A stretch of DNA of 64,000 nt from JBCBWG01 sp036804185 (GTDB taxonomy: Bacteria > Pseudomonadota > Alphaproteobacteria > Rhizobiales > Hyphomicrobiaceae). The stretch spans positions 1 to 64,000 of the forward strand of contig JBHJOC010000040.1 of NCBI GenBank assembly GCA_050330095.1, in the 5' to 3' direction. A program made the position numbers and the translations under genes. The notes under the pieces were generated by a model, which did not search any database, had not been told where the DNA came from, and worked only from the letters and a program-made list of their open reading frames with translations. Below, piece after piece: positions 43,951 through 52,650 of this stretch (positions are counted from its first letter, which is position 1; each line of letters opens with the position of its first letter).

Positions 43951-44732
43951 GCAAGATGCCCTCGACGGTTCCGGGCGATTTCGGCGCCAGCTCGAATGAT
44001 CGATGCGAAATCGGCAGCCTTGAGGCTTGCGCCGCCAACCAGCGCGCCATCGACATCTGGAATGGTGAGCAGTTGGGCTGCATTGTCGGGCTTGGCCGAC
44101 CCGCCATAGAGTATCCGCACGGCGGTCCCCGCATCGCCGAAAAGCTCGATGAGTGACCGACGCAGCTGCACGTGAACGGCGGCGATGTCTTCAGGTGTCG
44201 GCGTCAGGCCCGTCCCGATTGCCCACACAGGCTCGTAGGCGACCGCGATGTTGGTCACGTTCTCGGCATCACAACCTGCAAGGCTTGCCTTGAGTTGCCC
44301 AAGCACGACGTCAAGCGTGCGGCCCTCTGAGCGTTCTGAGGCTGTTTCGCCGACGCACACGATTGCAAGCAAGCCGGCCGCAACTGCCGCCGCAGCCTTG
44401 GCGCTCACCATCAAATCGGTCTCCCGATGATCGCGCCGGCGTTCCGAATGCCCGACGATCACGGCGCGCGCGCCAGCGTCGTGGAGCATCGTCGCAGAGA
44501 TATCACCCGTGTGCGCGCCGAAGACGCCCGAGTGGCAGTCCTGGCCGCCAATCACCAGCGTGGATGTGAACGTCAGACGGGCCGCATCTGCGATCAACGT
44601 TGCTGGCAGACAGAGGAGAACGTCCACCGCTCCAGCCTCAAAATCGGCGACCGAGGCGATAGTTGCCACCGTATCAAGGTCGCCCGCAAGCCCGTGCATC
44701 TTCCAGTTGCCAGCGATCAGAGGTTTGACCAT
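43947..44732 (-). CDS. tpiA: Triosephosphate isomerase
   Basis: TpiA interconverts dihydroxyacetone phosphate and glyceraldehyde 3-phosphate. The 261-residue TIM barrel has GNWKMHG with K11, VIVGHSERRRDHRETD with H95, VAYEPVWAIGTG with the catalytic base E167, and ILYGGSAKPDNAAQL in the phosphate-binding loop. ATG 44732 gives the canonical MVKPLIAGNWKM start. The long open frame upstream of it is repeat DNA (copy 4) and not part of the gene. It is divergent from ppiD. Confidence 0.97.
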   Translation of the reverse strand: MVKPLIAGNWKMHGLAGDLDTVATIASVADFEAGAVDVLLCLPATLIADAARLTFTSTLVIGGQDCHSGVFGAHTGDISATMLHDAGARAVIVGHSERRRDHRETDLMVSAKAAAAVAAGLLAIVCVGETASERSEGRTLDVVLGQLKASLAGCDAENVTNIAVAYEPVWAIGTGLTPTPEDIAAVHVQLRRSLIELFGDAGTAVRILYGGSAKPDNAAQLLTIPDVDGALVGGASLKAADFASIIRAGAEIARNRRGHLA

Positions 44733-45290
44733 TGCAGCCTCATGAATGCAGGAGCGGTTTCGGGATGGCGGCGGGGCAGCAGGTGATGAGTGCGGGTTGC
44801 ATCGAGGCGCGTACCTCCGAACAGAAGTCCCTGCACCATCCGCAAGAGGCGCCCGCCAGGGACTTATGATCGAAAAGCGGTACAAGATCCAATATGCTGC
44901 TCGTACCCGCTTTCCGTAATTCGTTTCGGCGTCTGACGAGCGTGACAGACGAACGACGGAAAGCGGGTACGAGCAGCGCGACGGGGTGTTTCGCTGCGTT
45001 GGCGAACCCGAGCGCACGGTCAGCGTCATACTGGAGTTTGTGACGATTCCCATATGCCGAAAGCGGAATTGCCACGCAATGTGTGACGGCATGGCGACAG
45101 TGGCGTCTGCCCGCCTCTGGCTCTCGGGCGGTGTTCTTGTTCCGACATTTGCTTCATTCAGCAGAGCGGCTAAGAGCAACGGACAGAGCGCAAATCCGAA
45201 CGGCGGGTGACGCGAGAAGCCCCCGCCAAGACCCCACGAGCGACGCTGCGGAACTCTTATGCCGCAGAAACACAGAAGAGCACCGCCACC
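44733..45290. other. Divergent tpiA-ppiD region containing the clearest repeat copy
   Basis: Of 558 bp, about 170 are repeat copy 4 (44811-44977). The remaining sequence to ppiD holds no credible gene; it should contain the ppiD promoter. Confidence 0.6.
44811..44977 (+). repeat. Dispersed palindromic repeat, copy 4 (modules B then A)
   Basis: Module B has arms CAGAAGTCCCTGC and GCCAGGGACTTATGATCG, followed by CCAATATGCTG. Module A (44896-44977) is bounded by a perfect 22-bp inverted repeat (44896-44917 and 44956-44977) with GTCTG and CAGAC arms inside, so about 82 bases can fold as one long hairpin. It is the best preserved copy and defines the family. Confidence 0.9.
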
Positions 45291-47186
45291 ATGTTGGAAG
45301 CCATTCGCAAAGGCGCATCGAGCTGGATCGTCAAGGTCCTGGTCATCGCCCCCCTGATTGTTGCATTCGCGATCTGGGGGATTGAGGATATGCTGCGCAC
45401 GACGAGTGCGACGACGATCGCCAAGGTCGGCGACCGCGAGATCGGTGTCGAAGAATTCCAGTCGACCTACAACAACCAGATCGAGCTCTACTCTCGCCAA
45501 CTCGGGCGTCGTCTGACACCGCAGCAGGCGCAGGCATTCGGCATCCCACAGCAATTGCTCTCGAACCTCATTGCGGCCGCAGCAGTGGACCAACACGCTG
45601 ATGCGATGTCGCTCGCACTATCCGATGAGGCGATCGCACGTGATATCCAGCAGGACCCCGCATTTCGTGATGCAAGCGGGGCCTTCAGTCGCGCACTGCT
45701 GAGCCGCGAACTTGCCAACCTCGGCATGTCCGAACGTCGCTTCATCGACGAGCGTCGCCGCGATGCGCTTAGGAATCAGCTCGCCATAAGCCTGATCGGT
45801 GGCACCAATGTCCCCCCGCAACTCATCGACCTCAAACACCGCTACGATTCGGAGGGGCGGGTTGTGAGATACCTCGTTCTTCAGCGTGATCCGACGGACT
45901 CGATCGTTGAGCCGGATGAGAGTGTTCTCAAGTCCTTTTTCGAGGCGCGACGGTCCGATTTCCGAACGCCCGAGACCCGCCACATCACGGTACTCGAACT
46001 GACGACCGAGGCCGTCAGATCAGCGATGACGATCGATGAAGCGGACCTTCGACGGAGCTACGATGCCAACATCGCCCGGTTCACGACGGCCGAACGGCGA
46101 CGCATCGAACAGATCCGCTTTCCCGATCGGGCCGCTGCGGAAGCGGCGCGTCAGGCTCTGCTGACCGGCAAGTCCTTTGCGGAAGTAGCCGAGGCTGCAG
46201 GCGTCGCGGAGGGGGATCGCCAACTCGGATTGCTCACGCGCGCTGCAATGATTGACACCAAGGTCGCTGACGCAGCCTTCGCACTCGAGGCCGAGGCCAT
46301 CTCGGACGTCGTCGAAGGCAATTTCGCAATCGTCATCCTGCGCGTCACCGAGATCCAGGCCGGAGCTGTGCGCAGTTTCGATGATGTAAGGACTGACTTG
46401 CGAGATGAGATCGCATCACAGCGCGCCGGGGCTGAAATCGAGCGGCTCCATGACCTGATCGACGAGGCAAAGCTTGCGGGGCGTAGCGCTCAGGACATCG
46501 CCGAGGAGCTTAAGATCAGCTTCAAGGACCTCACTTCCGTCACGCGCGACGGGGCCGCACCTGACGGCACGCTGCTCTTAACCGGCGCCGATGCGCGGGC
46601 GACCCTTGCGGCGGCGTTCCAAACAGGGGTCGGCGTCGAGGCCGAACCAATCAGGCTTGCCGCCGGCGGTTATGCCTGGGTCAACGTCGTCGCGATAAAC
46701 GAGGCCAAGGACCGCGACTTCGAGGAGGTACGCGCCGATGTTCTCGCGCGATGGCGTGCGGACGAGGCCGATAAGGCTCTGCGCAGCCGCGCTCAGGCGC
46801 TCGTCGACCAGATCGCTGGCGGAGCAACTCTTGAGTCACTTGCCGGCGAAGCCGGCCTCGACGTGCTCGAAACCGAGAGTTTTGTGCGTGGGGCCAACGT
46901 GCCCAATCTGCCGTCCAGCGTTGTGGCGCAAGCCTTCACGCTCGGTGTGGGTGGCGCATCGGCCGCTCCGGCCGACGACCAGCAAAGGCGCATTGTCTTT
47001 GAGGTCGCGAGCGTCACGCCCCCGCCGGCCCTTGAGGCGGATGAACGAGAGAAGATCGAGGATGAGCTGCGTCAGCAGTTGAGTGGCGATGTCGTGGCAC
47101 AATACCTGTCGGCGCTGCGACAGGATTTTCCGGTGACGATCAACGAGGCGGCCCTGAACCGGGCGCTCGGCCTCGACACTCCCTGA
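45291..47186 (+). CDS. ppiD: Periplasmic folding factor PpiD (SurA_N/peptidyl-prolyl isomerase)
   Basis: PpiD is anchored to the periplasmic face of the inner membrane near the Sec exit and assists folding of exported proteins. The 631-residue protein has an N-terminal anchor (IVKVLVIAPLIVAFAIWGI) and a SurA_N-like helical region with TIAKVGDREIGVEEFQSTYN. It has a degenerate parvulin domain near residue 280 (KSFAEVAEAAGVAEGDRQLG) and further helical text. ATG 45291 is preferred over upstream in-frame codons because it leads directly into the anchor. trpE follows after 120 bp. Confidence 0.93.
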   Translation: MLEAIRKGASSWIVKVLVIAPLIVAFAIWGIEDMLRTTSATTIAKVGDREIGVEEFQSTYNNQIELYSRQLGRRLTPQQAQAFGIPQQLLSNLIAAAAVDQHADAMSLALSDEAIARDIQQDPAFRDASGAFSRALLSRELANLGMSERRFIDERRRDALRNQLAISLIGGTNVPPQLIDLKHRYDSEGRVVRYLVLQRDPTDSIVEPDESVLKSFFEARRSDFRTPETRHITVLELTTEAVRSAMTIDEADLRRSYDANIARFTTAERRRIEQIRFPDRAAAEAARQALLTGKSFAEVAEAAGVAEGDRQLGLLTRAAMIDTKVADAAFALEAEAISDVVEGNFAIVILRVTEIQAGAVRSFDDVRTDLRDEIASQRAGAEIERLHDLIDEAKLAGRSAQDIAEELKISFKDLTSVTRDGAAPDGTLLLTGADARATLAAAFQTGVGVEAEPIRLAAGGYAWVNVVAINEAKDRDFEEVRADVLARWRADEADKALRSRAQALVDQIAGGATLESLAGEAGLDVLETESFVRGANVPNLPSSVVAQAFTLGVGGASAAPADDQQRRIVFEVASVTPPPALEADEREKIEDELRQQLSGDVVAQYLSALRQDFPVTINEAALNRALGLDTP

Positions 47187-47306
47187 TGGCTCACCGCCCA
47201 CTGGCACGCGTGCAAGGCTCGCACGACCCTGTATGCCTGCTCCAAGCTTAAGCAGCCCGCTTGCGCGCCGTGCCACCTGCTGCGCTCTGCAAAGGTTGAT
47301 CCGACG

Positions 47307-48866
47307 ATGGCCAACGCCTTTTCCATCCTGCCAACGCCAAGCGCGTTCGAGGCTGCCTATCGCTCAGGACGTCCTCAAGTCGTCTGGACGAAGACCGTAG
47401 CCGACCTGGAAACACCCGTTTCGGCCTACCTCAAACTCTCGTCGGATCCATCACCGTCGTTCCTGCTCGAATCGGTCGAAGGCGGCGCGGTTCGCGGTCG
47501 CTACTCGATCATCGGGATACGACCCGACATCGTCTGGCGCGCGTTCGGTGACAGAGCCGAAATCAAACGCGATGCGCTCTCCTCCTCGGCATCTTTCGAG
47601 GCCGAGGTGGCACCAACGCTTGAATCGCTGCGCCTGCTGCTCGACCAATCGGATATTGAGATTCCGGAGGGGCTCCCGCCAATGGTCGCGGGCGTGTTTG
47701 GCCATATGGGCTACGACACGGTGCGCTTGGTCGAGCGACTGCCGAACATCCCGCCCGACCATCTGGGCGTGCCGGACGCCATGCTCGTCCGACCGACCTT
47801 GATGGCGATTTTCGATACCGTGAAGGACGAAATCACCGTCGTCACGCCCGTTCGGCCCCAGAGTGGTATCGATGCAGAGGCTGCGCGGCTGGCAGCAGTT
47901 GCGCGTCTGGAAACGGCACTTGAAGCCCTGGCTGCACCCTTGCCGGCCGCAAAGGAAGATCCGGCGCGCGCCCAGCCTGAGTTCGCCGACCCTGTCTCGA
48001 ACACCTCTGAAACGCGGTTCCTCGAAATGGTGGGTGCCGCAAAGGAGTATATCGCAGCCGGCGACATCTTTCAGGTCGTACTGTCGCAGCGCTTCACGAC
48101 CCCGTTCGCGCTTCCGCCCTTTGCGCTCTACCGCGCGCTGCGCCGGCTCAATCCATCGCCGTTCCTATTTCACCTCGCCTTCGACGGCTATGCCCTCGTT
48201 GGGTCGAGCCCCGAGATCCTCGTGCGCGTACGCGACGGCGAGGTCACGATCCGCCCGATCGCGGGAACGGCCCGACGGGGCACCACCCAAGCCGAAGATC
48301 ACAGGCTCGCCGAAGCGCTACTCGCCGACCCGAAGGAGCGCGCAGAGCACCTCATGCTGCTCGATCTCGGGCGCAATGACGTCGGGCGCGTCGCCGAAAT
48401 CGGGACGGTCAAAGTGACGGAGCAATTCGTAGTCGAGCGCTACAGCCACGTCATGCACATCGTCTCCAATGTGATCGGGCGGCTCGCGGCCGGACACGAT
48501 GCAGTCGATGCACTCATGGCGGGATTTCCAGCTGGAACGGTCTCTGGAGCACCGAAAGTGCGGGCGATGCAGATCATCGACGAACTCGAGACGTCGAAGC
48601 GTGGCCCCTACGCCGGTTGCGTTGGATACTTCTCCGCCGACGGGAACATGGACACCTGCATCGTATTGCGCACCGCGCTTGTGAAAGACGGCTTGATGCA
48701 CGTTCAGGCCGGAGCTGGGATCGTTTACGATTCAATCCCCGAGAATGAGCAGCAGGAGTGCATCAACAAAGCCAAGGCGCTTGTCAGGGCTGCCGAAGAG
48801 GCCGTGCGGTTTGCCGGCGGCAGCGGTGTGACTGGCGGCGGCCAACGCCAGGGCCCCTGGACGTGA
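47307..48866 (+). CDS. trpE: Anthranilate synthase component I
   Basis: TrpE converts chorismate to anthranilate with ammonia from TrpG. The 519-residue protein has LKLSSDPSPSFLLESVEGG near the start, with the tryptophan-binding serine context. It has the chorismate-binding core YIAAGDIFQVVLSQRF, GSSPEILVRVRDGEVTIRPIAGTARRG, LLDLGRNDVGRVAEIG, FPAGTVSGAPKVRAMQII, and QAGAGIVYDSIPENEQQECINKAKA. It follows ppiD, as in many alphaproteobacteria. The trpGDC genes usually found next are absent; the next gene converges on the other strand. Confidence 0.96.
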   Translation: MANAFSILPTPSAFEAAYRSGRPQVVWTKTVADLETPVSAYLKLSSDPSPSFLLESVEGGAVRGRYSIIGIRPDIVWRAFGDRAEIKRDALSSSASFEAEVAPTLESLRLLLDQSDIEIPEGLPPMVAGVFGHMGYDTVRLVERLPNIPPDHLGVPDAMLVRPTLMAIFDTVKDEITVVTPVRPQSGIDAEAARLAAVARLETALEALAAPLPAAKEDPARAQPEFADPVSNTSETRFLEMVGAAKEYIAAGDIFQVVLSQRFTTPFALPPFALYRALRRLNPSPFLFHLAFDGYALVGSSPEILVRVRDGEVTIRPIAGTARRGTTQAEDHRLAEALLADPKERAEHLMLLDLGRNDVGRVAEIGTVKVTEQFVVERYSHVMHIVSNVIGRLAAGHDAVDALMAGFPAGTVSGAPKVRAMQIIDELETSKRGPYAGCVGYFSADGNMDTCIVLRTALVKDGLMHVQAGAGIVYDSIPENEQQECINKAKALVRAAEEAVRFAGGSGVTGGGQRQGPWT

Positions 48867-49026
48867 TATGCACCCCAATGCACCCCACATTTGCGGGATC
48901 GCTTAAGGACGTGCGTCGCGGTCAGAGAGGGTTTCGCGTCGCTCGCGCGCCGCGCCGTCCTTTGTTCTGGCCCTGCGCGAAGGCGGCAATCGCGTCGCGC
49001 CGCGGCCGCACTGGCTGGCCCTTCGC

Positions 49027-50199
49027 TCACGCCGTTTTGGCAAACAGCTCACGGCCGATCAGCATGCGCCTGATTTCGCTCGTCCCAGCACCGATTTCGT
49101 AGAGTTTGGCATCCCGCAGAAGCCGGCCGGTCGGATAATCGTTGATGTAGCCGTTGCCGCCGAGCAGTTGGATCGCATCGAGCGCCACCTTGGTTGCTTG
49201 CTCGGCCGCGAGCAGAATGGCGCCGGCCGCATCCTCGCGCGTCGTCTCACCACGATCGCACGCCCTGGCGACCGCATAGACGTAAGCGCGGCACGCGTTT
49301 GTCATGACATACATGTCGGCGAGCTTTCCCTGTACGAGCTGAAACTCACCGATTGGTCGGCCGAACTGCTTGCGGTCATGGACATAGGGCATGACGACGT
49401 CCAAGGCCGCCTGCATGATCCCGAGCGGGCCTGCAGCAAGCACCGCGCGCTCGTAATCGAGCCCACTCATGAGCACATTGACGCCGCGCCCCACCTCGCC
49501 GAGCACGTTCTCGACCGGAACTTCGCAATCCTCGAAGACAAGCTCACCCGTATTCGACCCACGCATGCCGAGCTTGTCGAGCTTCTGTGCCACGCGGAAG
49601 CCCTTGAAGCCCTTCTCGACGATGAACGCGGTGATACCACGGGGCCCCGCCTCGGGATCGGTCTTGGCATAAACGACCAGAACATCGCCGCCAGGTCCGT
49701 TCGTGATCCACATCTTGGTGCCATTGAGCACGTAGCGATCACCGCGCTTCTCGGCTTGCAGCTTCATCGAAACGACATCGGAGCCTGCGCCAGGCTCGCT
49801 CATCGCAAGGCCGCCGACGTGCTCGCCCGAGATCAGTTTAGGCAGATAGCGCGCCTTCTGGTCACCATTGCCATTGCGGCGGATCTGGTTGACGCACAGG
49901 TTCGAGTGAGCGCCGTAGGACAGGCCGACCGACGCCGACCCCCGCGAAACCTCTTCCATCGCGATGCAGTGTTCGAGATAGCCGAGGCCTGTCCCGCCAT
50001 ATTCCTCCTCGACCGTGATCCCGTGCAATCCGAGCGCGCCGAGTTCTGGCCAGAGGTGGCGCGGAAACTCGTCCGTGCGGTCGATCTCGGCTGCGATCGG
50101 AGCAATCTTGTCCGAGGTGAACGAGCGCACCGTGTCCCGCAGCGCGTCGGCAGTCTCACCGAGGTCGAAATTGAATGTGGGCTGTGCGTTCGGGATCAT
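49027..50199 (-). CDS. ivd: Isovaleryl-CoA dehydrogenase-like acyl-CoA dehydrogenase
   Basis: This FAD enzyme oxidises isovaleryl-CoA to 3-methylcrotonyl-CoA in leucine breakdown. The 390-residue protein starts MIPNAQPTFNFDLGETADAL. It has ITVEEEYGGTGLGYLEHC, AHSNLCVNQIRRNG, GGLAMSEPGAGSDVVSMKL, WITNGPGGD, ERAVLAAGPLGIMQAALD, and YEIGAGTSEIRRMLIGREL. The AAGPLG segment contains no Glu at the usual medium-chain position, but ERAVLAAGP carries the isovaleryl-type glutamate. ATG 50199 has GAGGTAA upstream; ATG 50226 is an alternative. No leucine-degradation partner genes are adjacent. Confidence 0.9.
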   Translation of the reverse strand: MIPNAQPTFNFDLGETADALRDTVRSFTSDKIAPIAAEIDRTDEFPRHLWPELGALGLHGITVEEEYGGTGLGYLEHCIAMEEVSRGSASVGLSYGAHSNLCVNQIRRNGNGDQKARYLPKLISGEHVGGLAMSEPGAGSDVVSMKLQAEKRGDRYVLNGTKMWITNGPGGDVLVVYAKTDPEAGPRGITAFIVEKGFKGFRVAQKLDKLGMRGSNTGELVFEDCEVPVENVLGEVGRGVNVLMSGLDYERAVLAAGPLGIMQAALDVVMPYVHDRKQFGRPIGEFQLVQGKLADMYVMTNACRAYVYAVARACDRGETTREDAAGAILLAAEQATKVALDAIQLLGGNGYINDYPTGRLLRDAKLYEIGAGTSEIRRMLIGRELFAKTA

Positions 50200-50448
50200 G
50201 GGGGGCGTTACCTCGCGATTCGTCATGACGAAGGGTGGCGGCTCTCGGTCGCGGCCGGGTCCATGGCAACGCTATAGCGCGATCGTTGGCCGACGGGCAG
50301 TCTCGTGACGCCAAACAGTCGAACGGATGGCCCGGAGCGTTTGGAGCGTTGAATGCGAAGACCGGCACTGGCGCAAAGAACGCACGGCCCGGCCCTCCAC
50401 TGGCACTGTGCTCTTTCAAGGAATTGACCAGGGAGTAGACGCAAGACG

Positions 50449-50925
50449 ATGACTGTCGATCCCACAGAGCGGCCGAGCCGTTTGCCGTGGCCGCCGATCC
50501 TGCTCGCGCTAGCCGTGGCCGGTGCGCTCATCGGCCAACGCCTTTTTCCCCTGCCCTGGCCTGGCACCGATGATGGGCCGGCTCGCGTCATCGGGATCAC
50601 CTTCGCGCTCGGAGGCTTGACCCTCATGGTCTGGGCCGCGCTGACATTCCGCCGGCACCGCACCACGATCCTGCCCCACCAGGGCGCGACACGGCTGATC
50701 ACGGATGGTCCGTTCAGGCGGTTTCGCAACCCGATTTACGTTGCAGACACGATGTTGCTGCTCGGAGCAGCTGAATTCACGAAGAACATCTGGTTCGTCG
50801 CTGCTGCGGCCGCGTTTGTGCCACTCGTTACGTGGCTTGCGATTCTGCCCGAGGAACGCCATCTCAAAGCTCGGTTTGGAGACGAGTACGTGTCCTACAT
50901 GGCGCGCTCCCGGCGGTGGCTCTAA
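50449..50925 (+). CDS. Isoprenylcysteine carboxyl methyltransferase-like membrane protein
   Basis: The 158-residue protein has about four hydrophobic helices and the PEMT/ICMT C-terminal pattern: ITDGPFRRFRNPIYVADTMLLLG, then LPEERHLKARFGDEYVSYMARSRRWL. The conserved RNPIYV and the EE...RFGxEYxxY elements bind SAM in this family. Bacterial members methylate unknown small molecules or lipids. It is divergent from ivd and stands alone; no substrate can be assigned. Confidence 0.85.
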   Translation: MTVDPTERPSRLPWPPILLALAVAGALIGQRLFPLPWPGTDDGPARVIGITFALGGLTLMVWAALTFRRHRTTILPHQGATRLITDGPFRRFRNPIYVADTMLLLGAAEFTKNIWFVAAAAAFVPLVTWLAILPEERHLKARFGDEYVSYMARSRRWL

Positions 50926-51153
50926 GCGACTTGGGCGACCACGCGCGGAGCTATGGGTCGTGGACGGACCATCACCTTCACAGTCAGTCGCTCATCGATT
51001 GGCGCAAACATTGAATCGCCGAAATTTCACTGATCTCTCATGAACGGTTCCCGTCTGGAGGCTCTGGCCATGGTTGCGACACACGCCTTCGCTGCGGCTT
51101 GCGGCTCTTCCAGGCCAGCATGCGCGCGCGTCAAGTCCGCCGGACGCCTCGAC

Positions 51154-52494
51154 ATGCGCACAGCGCTCACCAGCGCACTCGCCATCGCGCTCATCAGTCT
51201 GCCGCTTGTCGCGATCCCCGCCGGGACCGCTTCGGCGCAATCGGCTTGGCGCGACGCCATCGGCGATCTTTTGCGACGCGATGCGCCGGGTCCGCCGCAG
51301 GTGGCGACGGGCGAAACATCGGGACGGCTCGCGCAGCGGGACGAGGACGCGCAACGACGTGCGACCCCGGACGAGGATCCGCGCGCTGGCGACCCTGCCT
51401 ACGAGCAGGCGCGGCGGCTGATGAGCGCGATCGACCGCATCCTCGAGAATACGGCCGAGAACAGGCGTGCTGCCTCGAAGTTGCCGCCGCGCGACTCGTT
51501 TCTGGTGCCGCCGCTCTTTGCGGAGACCCGCGAAGACCGCGAACGGGTCATTCGCGACCTTCTCGACAGCGCCCTCGGCATCGTCACGAACGTGCCCATC
51601 GTCGAGCACCAGAACACCATCACCGCGCGCCGCAAAGCGATCCGCGACCTTGAAAACGAGATCGCAAAGATGCGCGAGAGGCGGCTCGATGCTCCGCAGT
51701 CAGGTCTTTTGCCGGGCATTCTGACGGACACGATCGAAAGCCTGGACGCAGGGATCGCCGAGGCCGAGAAACGAATTGTGGCCAACCGGGCCGAGATCGA
51801 GACCGTGAAGCGCGCAGTTCGTGAAGCGCTCGAGGCCTCTGGCATCAAGATGACGCAGGAGCAGGTGGATCTCCTGCTCGACAGCGTCCTCTCGGGCGAC
51901 CTCGTGCGGCTTGTCGCAGTTTTCAACTCGGCCAAGCTGATCGACCGCCAGCTCGCGCGCCGCATGACCGCGACGGGCGAAAACATCGAGGCTGCGCGGA
52001 AGTTCTTTGCGATGCATGCTGCCTTGTTCGCGATGCTCGTGCACGCACAGGACACGCTGGTCGATAAGATCGACAACACATACCTTCCGAAGCTGTCGGC
52101 GATTACGCGTGACATTCGCGCAGCCCGTCAGAAAACCGAGCAGCTTCTTAAAGAACCGAATCGGCCCGATCAAAAGCGTGTGCTCGAAGCCAACCTGGAG
52201 AGCCAGAAGCTCGCCGAGGAGGCAGCGCGGGGTTATCGCAAGTACATGCTGCAACAACGGGAACAGGTTGCTGCTGCACGCGCCCGTGCGGCACATGACT
52301 TGCGGATTGCTGACAACACATATGAAACGGTCGAGGCGAGCTATCAGCTTCGAACACTGATGAATGAAGCGACCCGCACATTCGAGGCGCTCGAGCGGCT
52401 CGAGGCGCCAACGTTCGAGGAAATATTCCGCAACGAAGAATTACGGCGCGAGTTCGAAAATTTGACAAAACGGCTCGAGGTCCCGTCGAGCTGA
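51154..52494 (+). CDS. Uncharacterised secreted coiled-coil protein
   Basis: The function is not recognised. ATG 51154 begins a signal peptide (MRTALTSALAIALISLPLVA, cleavage near ASA-QS), giving 446 residues; the frame is open to ATG 51040, but that extension is unlike a secreted protein. The mature part is almost wholly helical and charged, with heptad-like stretches (AIRDLENEIAKMRERR; ITRDIRAARQKTEQLLK) and a hydrophobic segment about residues 280-300 (FAMHAALFAMLVHAQDTL). It may be a periplasmic scaffold or envelope protein. It converges with metY across repeat copy 5. Confidence 0.75.
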   Translation: MRTALTSALAIALISLPLVAIPAGTASAQSAWRDAIGDLLRRDAPGPPQVATGETSGRLAQRDEDAQRRATPDEDPRAGDPAYEQARRLMSAIDRILENTAENRRAASKLPPRDSFLVPPLFAETREDRERVIRDLLDSALGIVTNVPIVEHQNTITARRKAIRDLENEIAKMRERRLDAPQSGLLPGILTDTIESLDAGIAEAEKRIVANRAEIETVKRAVREALEASGIKMTQEQVDLLLDSVLSGDLVRLVAVFNSAKLIDRQLARRMTATGENIEAARKFFAMHAALFAMLVHAQDTLVDKIDNTYLPKLSAITRDIRAARQKTEQLLKEPNRPDQKRVLEANLESQKLAEEAARGYRKYMLQQREQVAAARARAAHDLRIADNTYETVEASYQLRTLMNEATRTFEALERLEAPTFEEIFRNEELRREFENLTKRLEVPSS

Positions 52495-52540
52495 TCCTGA
52501 CGGGCTCAGGCCGCAGCCTGCTCAACACGCCGGCAATTAA

Positions 52541-52600
52541 GACCCGCTTTCCGTCGTTCGCAAGGACCCGCGTCGGGTGCCGAAACGAACGACGGCAAGC
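52541..52600. repeat. Dispersed palindromic repeat, copy 5 (diverged module A)
   Basis: GACCCGCTTTCCGTCGTTCG (52541-52560) faces CCGAAACGAACGACGGCAAGC, whose complement is GCTTGCCGTCGTTCGTTTCGG. This is module A with a changed centre. It lies between two convergent genes. Confidence 0.7.
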
Positions 52601-52650
52601 AAACGGCACTTGCGCGCTGAGCCGCAAACAGGGGCCAAACGTCGGCGGGA

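Noticed and set aside
44740..45075. Open frames with RRRNELRKAG and SLAGASCGWC text, also seen near 40.6 kb
   Set aside because: Recurrence of the text comes from translating the dispersed repeat, not from a gene family.
44733..45596. Long N-terminal extension of the tpiA frame
   Set aside because: The extension is repeat and intergenic DNA; the canonical TpiA start MVKPLIAGNWKM is at 44732.
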